Positions 34,860 to 43,996 of a stretch of 64,000 nt of DNA are shown one piece after another. How positions within the stretch are numbered: position 1 is the stretch's first letter; each line of letters opens with the position of its first letter. Source of the DNA: Rodentibacter haemolyticus (GTDB lineage Bacteria; Pseudomonadota; Gammaproteobacteria; Enterobacterales; Pasteurellaceae); assembly GCF_015356115.1 (NCBI RefSeq), contig NZ_CP063056.1, positions 1,612,001 through 1,676,000 on the forward strand. The letters are read 5' to 3'. The notes under the pieces are model-generated. The model saw only the letters and a list, made by a program, of their open reading frames with translations. It did no database searches and was not told the DNA's origin. Position numbers and translations under genes: made by a program.

Positions 34860-36890
34860 TTATTCTAAGGTTTCAATTTGTGATTCATTTTCTTTATCTA
34901 TTAGGATTTCCTGCTGAATAGCTCCGGGTGTTTTTCCGTTAATGAGATAAGTATTTTCATTTTTTTCGATTTTCAGCACGTAATTATCATTTTCTTCAAT
35001 CAATATCGGAAGTAGTTTACCTTGCGGCTTGATATTGTTTTTTAGAAACGGCCAAAACTTCCCGGATTTTTTAATTTTTGTTGTTTTTTCATCTGTTTCA
35101 TCAAATAATTTTTTATCAAACGTTATACTGAGAGTTCCCTTAGTATTTTGCAATAAGGAAAACGGATCTTGTCTATTTTTTTGATTTTCTGAGTTTTTAC
35201 TAATAATGCTATTAAGTGTAAATTTAATTGGATAACCTTTTGTTTCAGGAAAGGTATTCAAATCAAAAGTTAAGGTTGCATTATCAACACCCAGCTCTAA
35301 ATCTTTCCACTCATTTGCGAAATACTTGTCTTGTGTTTTTTTCGTTAAGTAGGTATAACAAAGTTCTCGGTAGTAGCCGGAACAAAAAGTAGAAGATAAT
35401 GAAGATTGACGATTATTTCCCTTCAATGGAATAGAAGTTGCCAATTTTTCAAATTGTGTTTGATATTCGGGTACTGCAATTTTTTTTACATTTAGTGCAA
35501 TAGTTTCATTGTATTGATCATTTTCCAATGATTCATTTTGGTTGCTAAATGTAAGCTGATGGATTGTCAATGCCGCTAAATTAAGCGACTCAAGTGAGAA
35601 ATCAATATTTGTACTTCCCGAAAATTCTTTTGCCCATTTTTCCTTTAAATTGAGGAAATCTTTATTATCTTTTAGTGGCGCTTCTTTAACTGTTAGCGTC
35701 TCTAAAAAGAAGGGAATAAAGGCTAATTCGTTGGAAAGATTATATTCTTTCAATTGAACAGCCAATTTTCCTTTTTGCGCTTCCCATTTTTGGGCTTCAT
35801 CTTTCGGTGTTTGTTTCACACTTTCGACATTTAATTGAAAATGAACATTGGCTTTTGAAAGATCGGTATTTGCCAATTTCAATACCACTTCGCCATTTTT
35901 CAGGTTGAAATAAGGTTTTTGATTTTTCGGTGCATTGACAGAAATGACAGAGAGTTTGCCGGCAAAATTATCATTTTGGGTCAGTATGGCAGTGAGTAAA
36001 TCCACACCGTCTTTAATATTTTGATTATTAACATCGAGTTTTTTAAATTCGTTGTGAAAATTGACCGCACTTGGTACGCCTTGTTGATTTAGAATGATAT
36101 TCAAACCGCCAAAAGTGGTTTGGTCTTCTTTTGCGGTACGATTTTTGTTGGAAATACGTAGAATATCGCTACTGAATTTTGTCGTTAAATCACGTTTTGT
36201 CGTCGCTTCGTTGTGTTTAGAATTGAACCTATAGGTTGCGTTTTTTAATTGAAGATGAGTATTTTCACCATTTAACAATGCCAATTCGGCATTCTCGGCA
36301 GTTAATTCAATATTTGTTAGATCATATTGGTTATGGCCGATAGGGATAAGACGAACTTTGCCTTCCACTTTTTCTAATTTACTGTCGTTATTGTAGTGAA
36401 AGCCGCTTAAATCGGTTTTTAATTCAACTTCTTTATTGTTTGGAAAATTTAGCAGGATAGACATTTGCTGCGGTTTATTTGCGAAGTCGCGAAACTCGGT
36501 CAAAATATCGGATTGTAAATAGTCGCCTACCGGAGAAAATTTGCTATTAATGGTATTTTTGTCGATCGTGATATTTAAGGTTTTATTTAGTTGGCGAACG
36601 AATTGATCGGATAATTTTGATTCTGCGGTAATAAAAAAAGGCAGCGTTGTCAATTTGGTCGAAATAATCTCCGTGCTTTGTGATTCACTATCTTGCACGT
36701 TGAAAGTCAGTTCACGGGTGAGAAAATTTTTATTGCTTTCCGTGATATTTAATATCGCCTGGTTACCTAATGAGTAAGGAAATTTTTGTAGTAGCTGATC
36801 TACTTTATGATTCGTATAAACTTGGGCGGCCCCGCCAACGGCAATAAGGATTGCGACAAGTGTTAAGGCAATATTTTTTCTTTTACTCAT
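34860..36890 (-). CDS. YdgA-like protein, DUF945
   Basis: 676 residues, longer than the ~500 of E. coli YdgA. N-terminal signal anchor (IALTLVAILIAVGGAAQVYTN) followed by a large, mostly beta, Lys/Asn-rich region that should be periplasmic. DUF945 proteins are poorly understood; relatives are surface- or membrane-associated. Low GC compared with neighbours. Flanked on both sides by MITE-like repeats (copies 4 and 5), monocistronic. A USS lies inside (36064). Confidence 0.8.
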   Translation of the reverse strand: MSKRKNIALTLVAILIAVGGAAQVYTNHKVDQLLQKFPYSLGNQAILNITESNKNFLTRELTFNVQDSESQSTEIISTKLTTLPFFITAESKLSDQFVRQLNKTLNITIDKNTINSKFSPVGDYLQSDILTEFRDFANKPQQMSILLNFPNNKEVELKTDLSGFHYNNDSKLEKVEGKVRLIPIGHNQYDLTNIELTAENAELALLNGENTHLQLKNATYRFNSKHNEATTKRDLTTKFSSDILRISNKNRTAKEDQTTFGGLNIILNQQGVPSAVNFHNEFKKLDVNNQNIKDGVDLLTAILTQNDNFAGKLSVISVNAPKNQKPYFNLKNGEVVLKLANTDLSKANVHFQLNVESVKQTPKDEAQKWEAQKGKLAVQLKEYNLSNELAFIPFFLETLTVKEAPLKDNKDFLNLKEKWAKEFSGSTNIDFSLESLNLAALTIHQLTFSNQNESLENDQYNETIALNVKKIAVPEYQTQFEKLATSIPLKGNNRQSSLSSTFCSGYYRELCYTYLTKKTQDKYFANEWKDLELGVDNATLTFDLNTFPETKGYPIKFTLNSIISKNSENQKNRQDPFSLLQNTKGTLSITFDKKLFDETDEKTTKIKKSGKFWPFLKNNIKPQGKLLPILIEENDNYVLKIEKNENTYLINGKTPGAIQQEILIDKENESQIETLE

Positions 36891-37039
36891 GTTGTCCCCA
36901 ATACGATATTATCGTGAATTAAATTTAAAAATCGATACAAAACCGCAAACCGAAGATAGCACAAATGTATGCGGTGAGGTTAGCAATGCAGCAGACATTT
37001 TTAAATTTAATTCACTATAAAAATAAACAAGAATTTCGA

Positions 37040-37186
37040 TATTATGTATCAGTTGCACAAAGAGAATTTTATCTCCGATATTTATTGGGTAGGGTGGGTA
37101 ACTTGTTGTCCACCTAAAATGTCTGATTGAAATGGTGGGCAAAAATTTGCCCGCCCTACGATAGTTTGTGCAACTGCTACATAATA
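37040..37186. repeat. MITE-like palindromic element, copy 5 (best defined, both ends intact)
   Basis: Terminal inverted repeats of 22 bp: the left end (37040-37061) starts TATTATGTATCAGTTGCAC and the right end (37165-37186) is its complement with a single mismatch. Inside are arms GTAGGGTGGGTAAC... and ...GCCCGCCCTAC. No coding capacity. Lies between ydgA-like and adk genes. This copy defines the family boundaries. Confidence 0.85.
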
Positions 37187-37195
37187 CCGAAGAAT

Positions 37196-37222
37196 TTGAC
37201 CGCACTTATTGAAGTGCGGTCA
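37196..37222 (-). terminator. Inverted-USS terminator after adk
   Basis: AATTTGACCGCACTT and AAGTGCGGTCAAATT form a perfect 15-bp stem with loop ATTG, made of two full USS (37199, 37212) including their AT extension. Confidence 0.8.
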
Positions 37223-37236
37223 AATTTTAAGATACT

Positions 37237-37881
37237 TTAACCTAAGATTTTATCCAATTCTTGGCTGACTTCTTCGACTTTTTGTGTACCATCTAAACGG
37301 AAATATTGTGTGTTGCCGGCTTTTGCTTCCGCTTGATAGTAGTCCACTAGCGGTTGAGTTTGTTTGTGATATACCGATAAGCGATCTAACACGGTTTCCG
37401 GTTTATCATCTGCACGGATAATTAAATCTTCGCCGGTTACATCGTCTTTACCCTCCACTTTCGGCGGATTGTAAACAATATGGTAAGAACGTCCGGAGGC
37501 TTGGTGTACGCGGCGACCGCTCATACGCTCTACGATCACTTCATCCGGAACGTCAAATTCTAAAACATAGTCGATTTTCACGCCGGAATCTTTCAAAGCA
37601 TCTGCTTGTGGAATCGTGCGTGGGAAGCCGTCCAATAAGAAACCGTTTTCGCAGTCAGGTTGTGCAATACGATCTTTCACTAAGGCAACGGTAAGTTCAT
37701 CAGGGACAAGTTTACCTTCATCCATTAATGCTTTTGCTTGTTTGCCAAGTTCCGTTCCCGCTTTGATTGCTGCACGAAACATATCGCCGGTTGAAATTTG
37801 CGGAATGCCGAATTTGTTCATAATAAATTGTGCTTGTGTGCCTTTTCCGGCTCCCGGTGCGCCCAAAAGAATAATTTTCAT
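37237..37881 (-). CDS. adk: Adenylate kinase
   Basis: Interconverts ATP + AMP and 2 ADP. 214 residues from the ATG at 37881 (MKIILLGAPGAGKGTQ; GGAG upstream), the standard length; the longer start adds four residues. P-loop GAPGAGKGTQ, AMP-binding STGDMFRAA and DGFPRTIPQAD, and a non-zinc LID (GRRVHQASGR...NPPKVEGKDDVTG). Next to ampG and galE as in H. influenzae. Confidence 0.98.
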   Translation of the reverse strand: MKIILLGAPGAGKGTQAQFIMNKFGIPQISTGDMFRAAIKAGTELGKQAKALMDEGKLVPDELTVALVKDRIAQPDCENGFLLDGFPRTIPQADALKDSGVKIDYVLEFDVPDEVIVERMSGRRVHQASGRSYHIVYNPPKVEGKDDVTGEDLIIRADDKPETVLDRLSVYHKQTQPLVDYYQAEAKAGNTQYFRLDGTQKVEEVSQELDKILG

Positions 37882-37980
37882 AGAAATCTCCATTAATCAA
37901 TCGATGTCAATAAAAGTGGTTAAGATACTGGTAAAGCCAAGTGCGGTCAAATTTTTTGTAATTTTTTATCGTGTTTCCCA

Positions 37981-39246
37981 CTATGCCGATTTTTCCTCAT
38001 TCCAAGGAGCGACCCAGTATAGGCAAAGCATTCCCGGAATGGCTAAAAATAAGCAAAGCCAAAAGTATTGATAGTACCCCACGGCACTTACGACGTAACC
38101 GGAAAGCATTCCTAATCCTTTGCTTGGTAATGCGGAGAGACTGGTGAAAAGTGCAAGTTGGGTGGCGGTGTAAAGCGGGTTGGTTTCACGCGCCATAAAT
38201 GCCACAAATGCTGCCGTACCAAGCCCTACGCCGATATATTCTGCCGCGATTACAATACCGAGTTTCCATAATTCCGATGACCCGATACTGTTGAAATGAC
38301 CAAAGTCAGCAAGCCAAATGAATCCTCCGATAGTCACCATTTGTACTAACCCGAATAACCAAAGGGCGCGATTAATACCGAGTTTCAGCATAATTACACC
38401 GCCTGCAAGACCGGATAAGATACTTGCCCAAAGTGATGTGCTTTTTACGACGAGTGCAATATCTTCTTTGCCGAATCCCATATCGTAAATAAATTTGGTT
38501 TGTAGCGTGGTGGCAAAAGAATCCCCGAATTTGTACAAAAACAAAAAAAGTAAAAAGCCGATTGCTTGTACAATACCTTTTCGTTGAAAAAATTCTTGTA
38601 ATGGAATCCAAAAGGTTTGATAGAACGGTTGTTGATTTTTGGTTGCTTCTATCTTGGGTTCTTTGGCAAGAAAAAGCGTCATAAATATCCCTGCCAGCAT
38701 ACAAAGTGCGGTCCATAAAAATACGTTTTCCCACGGATAACTTGTTGCAAGATAAAGAGAAAGTCCGCCGGGAATTAATCCGGCAATGCGATAAGCATTA
38801 ATGTGAATCGTGTTACCCAACCCCAGTTCGTGATCTGATAAAATTTCGCGGCGATAAGCATCCAGTACAATATCTTGTGTGGCTGAAAAGAACGCGATTA
38901 ACAGGGCAATATTTGCTACGGTAGTTAATTGTGTGAGGGGATCGAAAAGGCTAATAATATAAAGCAGAATCAGTAATGCAATTTGCGAAATAAGCAGCCA
39001 GCTGCGGCGGCGACCTAAAAAAGCGGGGAAATAACGATCCAACAACGGCGCCCATAGGAATTTTAAACCATAAGGAAGCATTACGCCTGTTACCGCACCA
39101 ATTAACTCAACGGAAAGCTGTTTATCCGTTAGCCATACCGGTAACATTTGCAGTAATACAAACAAAGGTAAGCCGGAGCTAAAACCGGTAAAGACGCAAA
39201 TTAGCATTTTGCGTGTAAAAATTTGAGAAGAAAGCGAATTTGGCAT
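37981..39246 (-). CDS. ampG: AmpG-family muropeptide permease (MFS)
   Basis: 421 residues with about 12 hydrophobic segments; begins ...KMLICVFTGFSSGLPLFVLLQMLPVWL and has WAPLLDRYFPAFLGRRRSW, typical of AmpG. Imports anhydro-muropeptides for peptidoglycan recycling; the cytosolic amidase AmpD of this pathway lies at 47.8 kb. Shorter than E. coli AmpG (491), lacking the C-terminal extension, as in H. influenzae. Between adk and galE. Confidence 0.93.
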   Translation of the reverse strand: MPNSLSSQIFTRKMLICVFTGFSSGLPLFVLLQMLPVWLTDKQLSVELIGAVTGVMLPYGLKFLWAPLLDRYFPAFLGRRRSWLLISQIALLILLYIISLFDPLTQLTTVANIALLIAFFSATQDIVLDAYRREILSDHELGLGNTIHINAYRIAGLIPGGLSLYLATSYPWENVFLWTALCMLAGIFMTLFLAKEPKIEATKNQQPFYQTFWIPLQEFFQRKGIVQAIGFLLFLFLYKFGDSFATTLQTKFIYDMGFGKEDIALVVKSTSLWASILSGLAGGVIMLKLGINRALWLFGLVQMVTIGGFIWLADFGHFNSIGSSELWKLGIVIAAEYIGVGLGTAAFVAFMARETNPLYTATQLALFTSLSALPSKGLGMLSGYVVSAVGYYQYFWLCLFLAIPGMLCLYWVAPWNEEKSA

Positions 39247-39325
39247 AGATATAGGGCGGATTTTAATCCGCCGATAGTAATGTGAATATTGATGGTAGAC
39301 TTAATTCCGCCATCTATTTATAAAA

Positions 39326-40342
39326 TCAATCGCGATATCCCTTAGGATTATTTTTTTGCCAATTCCACGTATCTTGCATCATTTGCTCAAGCCCACGTTC
39401 TGCTGTCCAGCCTAATTCTTTGGCGGCAAGACTTGGATCTGAATAGCAAGTGGCGATATCACCAGGGCGACGCTCGACAAGCTTATAAGGAATTTGGATA
39501 TTATTGGCTTTTTCAAAGGCTTTTACCATATCCAACACGGAATAACCGTGGCCTGTACCAAGATTATAAACGTGTAGTCCCGTATCATTTTCATGACGTT
39601 GGAGGGCTTTTAAATGACCGATCGCTAAATCGACAACGTGAATATAATCGCGAACCCCCGTACCATCATGGGTATCATAATCGCTACCGAATACGGAAAG
39701 TTGTGCAAGTTTACCAATCGCTACTTGACTGATATAAGGGAGTAAATTGTTAGGAATACCGTTCGGATCTTCACCGATCAAACCGCTTGAATGTGCGCCC
39801 ACAGGATTAAAATAACGTAAAATCGTTACGCTAAATTGCGGTTCTGCTTTTATGACATCACGCAGGAGCTGTTCCACCATATATTTTGATGTGCCGTAAG
39901 GATTGGTTGTACCGCCGACTTCGCAATTTTCGGTGATTGGAATGATTTTAGGATCACCATATACGGTTGCAGAGGAGCTAAACACAAAATTCCACACACC
40001 CGCTTTTTTCATTTCTTGGATTAATACAAGAGTACCGGCAACATTATTCATATAATATTCAGTCGGTTTTTGTACGCTTTCGCCCACCGCCTTCAAACCT
40101 GCAAAGTGAATCACCGATTGAATTTTATTTTCCGCAAAGATTTTTTGTAACAATTCGCGATCCAGTACATCACCTTCATAAAATTTTGCGCTTTTACCGG
40201 TGATTGTTGCCACTCGCTCAAGAGATTTTGGTGATGAATTGCAAAGATTATCCAATACTACCACTTCTTTTCCTGCATTTAATAATTCTACAACGGTATG
40301 CGAACCGATATAGCCGGCACCACCGGTGACTAAAATTGTCAT
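39326..40342 (-). CDS. galE: UDP-glucose 4-epimerase
   Basis: Interconverts UDP-glucose and UDP-galactose, supplying galactose for lipooligosaccharide. 338 residues; NAD-binding GGAGYIGSHT, catalytic Ser/Tyr/Lys in SSSATVYG and YGTSKYMVEQ, substrate NLGTGHGYSVLD. Works with galU (12.4 kb). Follows ampG in the opposite-reading order seen in H. influenzae. Confidence 0.98.
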   Translation of the reverse strand: MTILVTGGAGYIGSHTVVELLNAGKEVVVLDNLCNSSPKSLERVATITGKSAKFYEGDVLDRELLQKIFAENKIQSVIHFAGLKAVGESVQKPTEYYMNNVAGTLVLIQEMKKAGVWNFVFSSSATVYGDPKIIPITENCEVGGTTNPYGTSKYMVEQLLRDVIKAEPQFSVTILRYFNPVGAHSSGLIGEDPNGIPNNLLPYISQVAIGKLAQLSVFGSDYDTHDGTGVRDYIHVVDLAIGHLKALQRHENDTGLHVYNLGTGHGYSVLDMVKAFEKANNIQIPYKLVERRPGDIATCYSDPSLAAKELGWTAERGLEQMMQDTWNWQKNNPKGYRD

Positions 40343-40498
40343 ATTGCACTCCTTATTTATTTTTACCGCAGAAGATTATAGCACTATTTCATTACTCGAA
40401 AAATTTATTGATTTTTGACCGCACTTTGCGGCATTGGTTGTTACTTAAATGTTGGGGCCGCCTCTACCAGAAATATCTCTTTTAAACTTCCAAATATG

Positions 40499-40532
40499 AA
40501 AAAAGACATCAATTTGAAATTTGATGTCTTTT
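40499..40532 (-). terminator. Terminator after ppa
   Basis: AAAAGACATCAA and TTGATGTCTTTT arms around TTTGAAAT; on the minus strand the stem is followed by TTTTTCAT. Confidence 0.85.
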
Positions 40533-40548
40533 GTACTCATTCTAAAAG

Positions 40549-41079
40549 TTAACGTTCGTTCCAACGTTTGATTGATTCGCGAATCACTTCTTTCGCTTCT
40601 TCCGCATCGCCCCAGTGAGTGACTTTGGTAGAACCCGGTTTTTTCAATGCTTTATAGTTGTTAAAGTGAAATTCGATTTGTTTGATTAATTGCGCCGGAA
40701 CATCCGCAAGGCTATTGTAAGCATTGCCTGTGTCGCGATCGTCTGCCGGTACACATAGGATTTTATCGTCCACTTCACCGTCATCTACAAACTTCATCAC
40801 ACCGATGACTTTTGCTTCAAGGAATACACCGGTTGCAAGGGGCTGACGGGTTAGCAATAACACATCCAATTCATCGCCGTCTTCATCTAATGTTTGCGGA
40901 ATGAAACCATAGTTGGTCGGTTTTGCAAAAATTGCCGGCTCAACACGGTCTAATTGGAATGCGGCAACTTTACGGTTCCATTCGATTTTGTGGCAACTAC
41001 CTTCAGGGATCTCATTTACAACGTTGATAATACCGGCATCAACATCACCGGGCGTTAAAATTTGATTAAAATCAGCCAT
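40549..41079 (-). CDS. ppa: Inorganic pyrophosphatase
   Basis: Hydrolyses pyrophosphate, driving biosynthesis. 176 residues; metal-binding DEDGDELDVLLLTRQPL, KVIGVMKFVDDGEVDDKI and HFNNYKALKKPG. Divergent from the purine permease, the same neighbour as in H. influenzae. Confidence 0.98.
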   Translation of the reverse strand: MADFNQILTPGDVDAGIINVVNEIPEGSCHKIEWNRKVAAFQLDRVEPAIFAKPTNYGFIPQTLDEDGDELDVLLLTRQPLATGVFLEAKVIGVMKFVDDGEVDDKILCVPADDRDTGNAYNSLADVPAQLIKQIEFHFNNYKALKKPGSTKVTHWGDAEEAKEVIRESIKRWNER

Positions 41080-41212
41080 TGTTTTTCCTTTAATTTGATT
41101 GAGTTAAAAACGGCGAAAGTATAGCAGTTTTTAGATGATTTTGTCGCTTTAAATTTTAATGGTGAATTAAATCTGATTCGCCAACAATGAAAAAATAACC
41201 GCACTTTTGTCC

Positions 41213-41250
41213 ACGCAAACGTTTTACATCTTGTAGGGTTCTTGTAAAAT
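41213..41250 (+). promoter_or_regulatory. Permease promoter with PurR-like operator
   Basis: ACGCAAACGTTTTACA (41213-41228) matches 14 of 16 positions of the PurR box ANGCAANCGNTTNCNT (counting N as match). It overlaps a -35-like TTTACA; TAAAAT (41245-41250) could be the -10. The arrangement fits repression when purines are plentiful. Confidence 0.6.
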
Positions 41251-41289
41251 AGCGGGTCTTTTTATTTTGGCTTATTTTTAGAGGCGTTT

Positions 41290-42606
41290 ATGTCTAATTT
41301 AGAAAAAACCTTTGAACTACAAAAACGGGGCTCAACGGTTCGTCAGGAAATCATCGCAGGATTAACCACTTTCTTAGCGATGGTGTATTCCGTGATTGTC
41401 GTACCGAATATGCTTGGCGCGGCAGGTTTTCCTGCTGAATCCGTTTTTATCGCCACTTGTTTGGTGGCAGGATTCGGCTCGATTTTAATCGGTTTATGGG
41501 CGAATGCACCAATGGCGATCGGTTGTGCTATTTCGCTCACCGCCTTTACGGCATTTAGTTTGGTAATCGGACAAGGCGTATCCGTTCCTGTGGCACTCGG
41601 TGCGGTGTTCTTAATGGGGGTGGTGTTCACCTTGATTTCAGCAACGGGGATTCGTGCATGGATTTTGCGAAACCTACCTTCCAGCATTGCGCACGGTGCG
41701 GGAATCGGTATCGGTTTATTCTTACTTTTGATTGCAGCCAATGGCGTAGGCTTGGTGATTGGCAATCAAAGCGGTCTTCCGGTAAAACTCGGTGAATTTA
41801 CTTCTTTCCCTGTTATGATGTCCTTAATCGGTTTGGCATTCATTGTGGGTTTAGAAAAAATGCAGGTGAAAGGCGGGATTTTATGGGTGATTATTGCAAT
41901 CACACTGATTGGGTTGATTTTTGATCCCAACGTAAAATTTGGTGGAGAAGTCTTTAAAATGCCGACTTTCGGTGAAAATTCCCTCTTCTTACAGTTGGAT
42001 TTACAAGGCGCATTACAACCTGCGATTTTACCTGTTGTGTTCGCCTTAGTGATGACCGCCGTATTTGATGCCACAGGTACGATTCGTGCCGTAGCAGGGC
42101 AAGCAAGCCTGTTAGACAAAGAAGGGCAAATCATCAATGGCGGTAAAGCCCTGACATCGGATTCCGTCAGTAGCTTATTTTCGGGTTTGTTCGGCACTGC
42201 ACCGGCTGCCGTCTATATTGAATCCGCCGCCGGCACAGCCGCAGGCGGAAAAACAGGTATCACCGCCATTGTGGTCGGCGTGTTATTCCTGTTAATGCTT
42301 TTCTTCCAACCTTTAGCTTTCTTAGTCCCCGGCTATGCAACCGCACCGGCATTAATGTACGTGGGCTTGTTAATGTTAAGTAATGTGAGCAAACTAGACT
42401 TTGATGATTTTGTCGGCGCAATGAGCGGTTTAATTTGTGCGGTATTCATCGTACTTACCGCAAATATCGTTACCGGTATTATGCTGGGTTTTGCCGCCTT
42501 AGTGATTGGTCGTCTCGTCAGTGGTGATTTCAAACGTTTGAATATAGGGACAATCATCATTGCAGTCGTATTGGTGGTATTTTATGCCGGCGGCTGGGCG
42601 ATTTAA
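41290..42606 (+). CDS. Purine (adenine/hypoxanthine-type) permease, AzgA-like NCS2 family
   Basis: 438 residues, 12-14 membrane segments. Begins FELQKRGSTVRQEIIAGLTTFLAMVYSVIVVPNMLG and has VFDATGTIRAVAG and FGTAPAAVYIESAAG, typical of the AzgA/YicO/YieG/PurP branch rather than uracil permeases. Substrate not certain; the PurR-like operator supports purine uptake. Next to ppa. Confidence 0.9.
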   Translation: MSNLEKTFELQKRGSTVRQEIIAGLTTFLAMVYSVIVVPNMLGAAGFPAESVFIATCLVAGFGSILIGLWANAPMAIGCAISLTAFTAFSLVIGQGVSVPVALGAVFLMGVVFTLISATGIRAWILRNLPSSIAHGAGIGIGLFLLLIAANGVGLVIGNQSGLPVKLGEFTSFPVMMSLIGLAFIVGLEKMQVKGGILWVIIAITLIGLIFDPNVKFGGEVFKMPTFGENSLFLQLDLQGALQPAILPVVFALVMTAVFDATGTIRAVAGQASLLDKEGQIINGGKALTSDSVSSLFSGLFGTAPAAVYIESAAGTAAGGKTGITAIVVGVLFLLMLFFQPLAFLVPGYATAPALMYVGLLMLSNVSKLDFDDFVGAMSGLICAVFIVLTANIVTGIMLGFAALVIGRLVSGDFKRLNIGTIIIAVVLVVFYAGGWAI

Positions 42607-42627
42607 ACTTTAATATTAAAATTATAC

Positions 42628-42648
42628 ACAATCGCTTTGAGCGATTGT
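42628..42648. repeat. Hairpin downstream of the permease
   Basis: ACAATCGCT and AGCGATTGT around TTG. No T-run follows, so it may be a stabilising 3' hairpin. A second hairpin is formed by GACCGCAC (42701-42708) and GTGCGGTC (42716-42723). Confidence 0.5.
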
Positions 42649-42732
42649 TATGCCTTACGGCAGTGTTGGCAAGCCAACGTTTAAAATCTAAAGATTTTGT
42701 GACCGCACTTTTACCGTGCGGTCAGCGGGTCT

Positions 42733-42766
42733 GAGCCCTATGTGATAACATAGGGTTCTCTTTTTA
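42733..42766 (+). terminator. Terminator downstream of the permease
   Basis: GCCCTATGT and ACATAGGG arms around GATA, then TTCTCTTTTTATCTT. Nearly identical in stem and tail to the hairpin at 21160-21196. Confidence 0.82.
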
Positions 42767-42879
42767 TCTTATTGTTGTTAAGCACATAAATAATGTATTG
42801 ACACAATTCCGGTGTGTTTGTAGTGAAATAAATGCACAAGATTGCTCCGCTTGTTCAAAAATAATGCAATCTGCAATGG

Positions 42880-43161
42880 CTACGTAATGCGGCGTTTCTG
42901 ATTATCCCGTTCCCATTTTCGTTCAATATAACTACACGTCGGATGCAGTTCTAATTGGTTTTCTGCGAGGAAAGTGATTAATGCTTGATAAAGTTTATCG
43001 GCGATACCTTGACCGCGGAGTCGATTGGAAACGAAGGTGTGATTGGCATTAATACGGTTGCTTGTTTCATAGAAGTAGATGAGTTCGGCGAGTCTCTCAC
43101 CTTGTTCGCTTAAAATAAAAAATTCGCCTCGTCCGTCAAGTTCTCGGTGTTGAATGTTCAT
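42880..43161 (-). CDS. Small GNAT-type N-acetyltransferase (YjdJ-like)
   Basis: 93 residues from the ATG at 43161, which overlaps the yacG stop (ATGA) and has GGAG upstream; the longer frame adds only four residues. The acetyl-CoA loop is RLRGQGIADKLYQALITF, and CSYIERKW is the typical C-terminal motif of the mini-GNAT (YjdJ/DUF4442-like) group. Last gene of the pil-coaE-yacG operon. Substrate unknown. Confidence 0.85.
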   Translation of the reverse strand: MNIQHRELDGRGEFFILSEQGERLAELIYFYETSNRINANHTFVSNRLRGQGIADKLYQALITFLAENQLELHPTCSYIERKWERDNQKRRIT

Positions 43162-43364
43162 TTTATACTCCATTCATCGCTTAAGTTAGGAGACATTGCA
43201 AAATCAGCCGTATCACTTGAGATCGTTTTTTCTTCCGCAGCCCATTCGCCCAAATCAATGAGCTGGCAACGTTTGCTGCAAAAAGGTCGAAAGTGGCTTT
43301 CGTTTGTCCAAGGAACCGATTTTTGACATATCGGGCAAGGCACTTCAATGATTTCTTCAGACAT
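43158..43364 (-). CDS. yacG: DNA gyrase inhibitor YacG
   Basis: 68-residue zinc protein with C-x2-C...C-x3-C: CPICQKSVPW and CSKRCQLIDLGEWA. E. coli YacG binds GyrB and inhibits gyrase. Overlaps coaE by 8 bp and the next gene by 4 bp, so is translationally coupled to both. Confidence 0.96.
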   Translation of the reverse strand: MSEEIIEVPCPICQKSVPWTNESHFRPFCSKRCQLIDLGEWAAEEKTISSDTADFAMSPNLSDEWSIK

Positions 43365-43977
43365 TTTTTACTTCCGCTTGTTGTAAATAGAAACGGTGTA
43401 ATTCTAGCACTTTTTGTTTTAGGTAAGGTAGATTTTCAGCCAGATCTTTGTCGTTATTAATTACGTCATCCGCCCATTTTAGCCGTTCGGTTCTACTTAC
43501 TTGCGCATCTATAATTCGTTGAATTTGTTCAAGGCTGTTGTTGTCGCGTTTCATTGCGCGGGCAAGTTGGGTTTGTGGTGTTACATCAATCACCAATACT
43601 CGGTTACAAAGTGCGGTTAATTTATTCTCAATTAAAAGTGGAACGGCAAATAACGTGTAAGGGGCGGTTTGTGAGGAAAGTTGAGCGATCATTTCTTTAC
43701 GAATTGCCGGATGTAATAAATGATTGAGTCGATTTTTTTCCGTCTCGTTGGAAAATACAAGCCTGCGTAGTGCCGGGCGGTTGAGTTCACCGTTTTCTAA
43801 TAAAATATCTTTACCGAAATCTTTAACAATTTTGGTAAGCAATGGCGAGCCTTTTTTTACAATATCTCGCGCGATAATATCCGCATCAACGCAAGGTACG
43901 CCAAGTTCCATAAATAAATTTGTGATGGTTGTTTTTCCGCTTCCGATTCCGCCGGTAAGCCCTACGATATAGGTCAT
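43357..43977 (-). CDS. coaE: Dephospho-CoA kinase
   Basis: Last step of CoA synthesis. 206 residues from the second ATG (MTYIVGLTGGIGSGKTT; the first, at 43980, adds one Met). P-loop GGIGSGKT, catalytic Asp in VDADIIARD, and the NRLNHLLHPAIR lid. Lies between pilD and yacG, as in Pseudomonas and Vibrio. Confidence 0.97.
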   Translation of the reverse strand: MTYIVGLTGGIGSGKTTITNLFMELGVPCVDADIIARDIVKKGSPLLTKIVKDFGKDILLENGELNRPALRRLVFSNETEKNRLNHLLHPAIRKEMIAQLSSQTAPYTLFAVPLLIENKLTALCNRVLVIDVTPQTQLARAMKRDNNSLEQIQRIIDAQVSRTERLKWADDVINNDKDLAENLPYLKQKVLELHRFYLQQAEVKNV

Positions 43978-43996
43978 CATTTCTTATAGCGCATTG

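Noticed and set aside
34569..34917. Frames of about 90-107 residues on both strands
   Set aside because: They are created by the palindromic MITE-like copy 4 and run into its arms.
36909..37205. 98-residue minus-strand frame
   Set aside because: Lies over MITE-like copy 5 and a USS hairpin; no RBS or domain.
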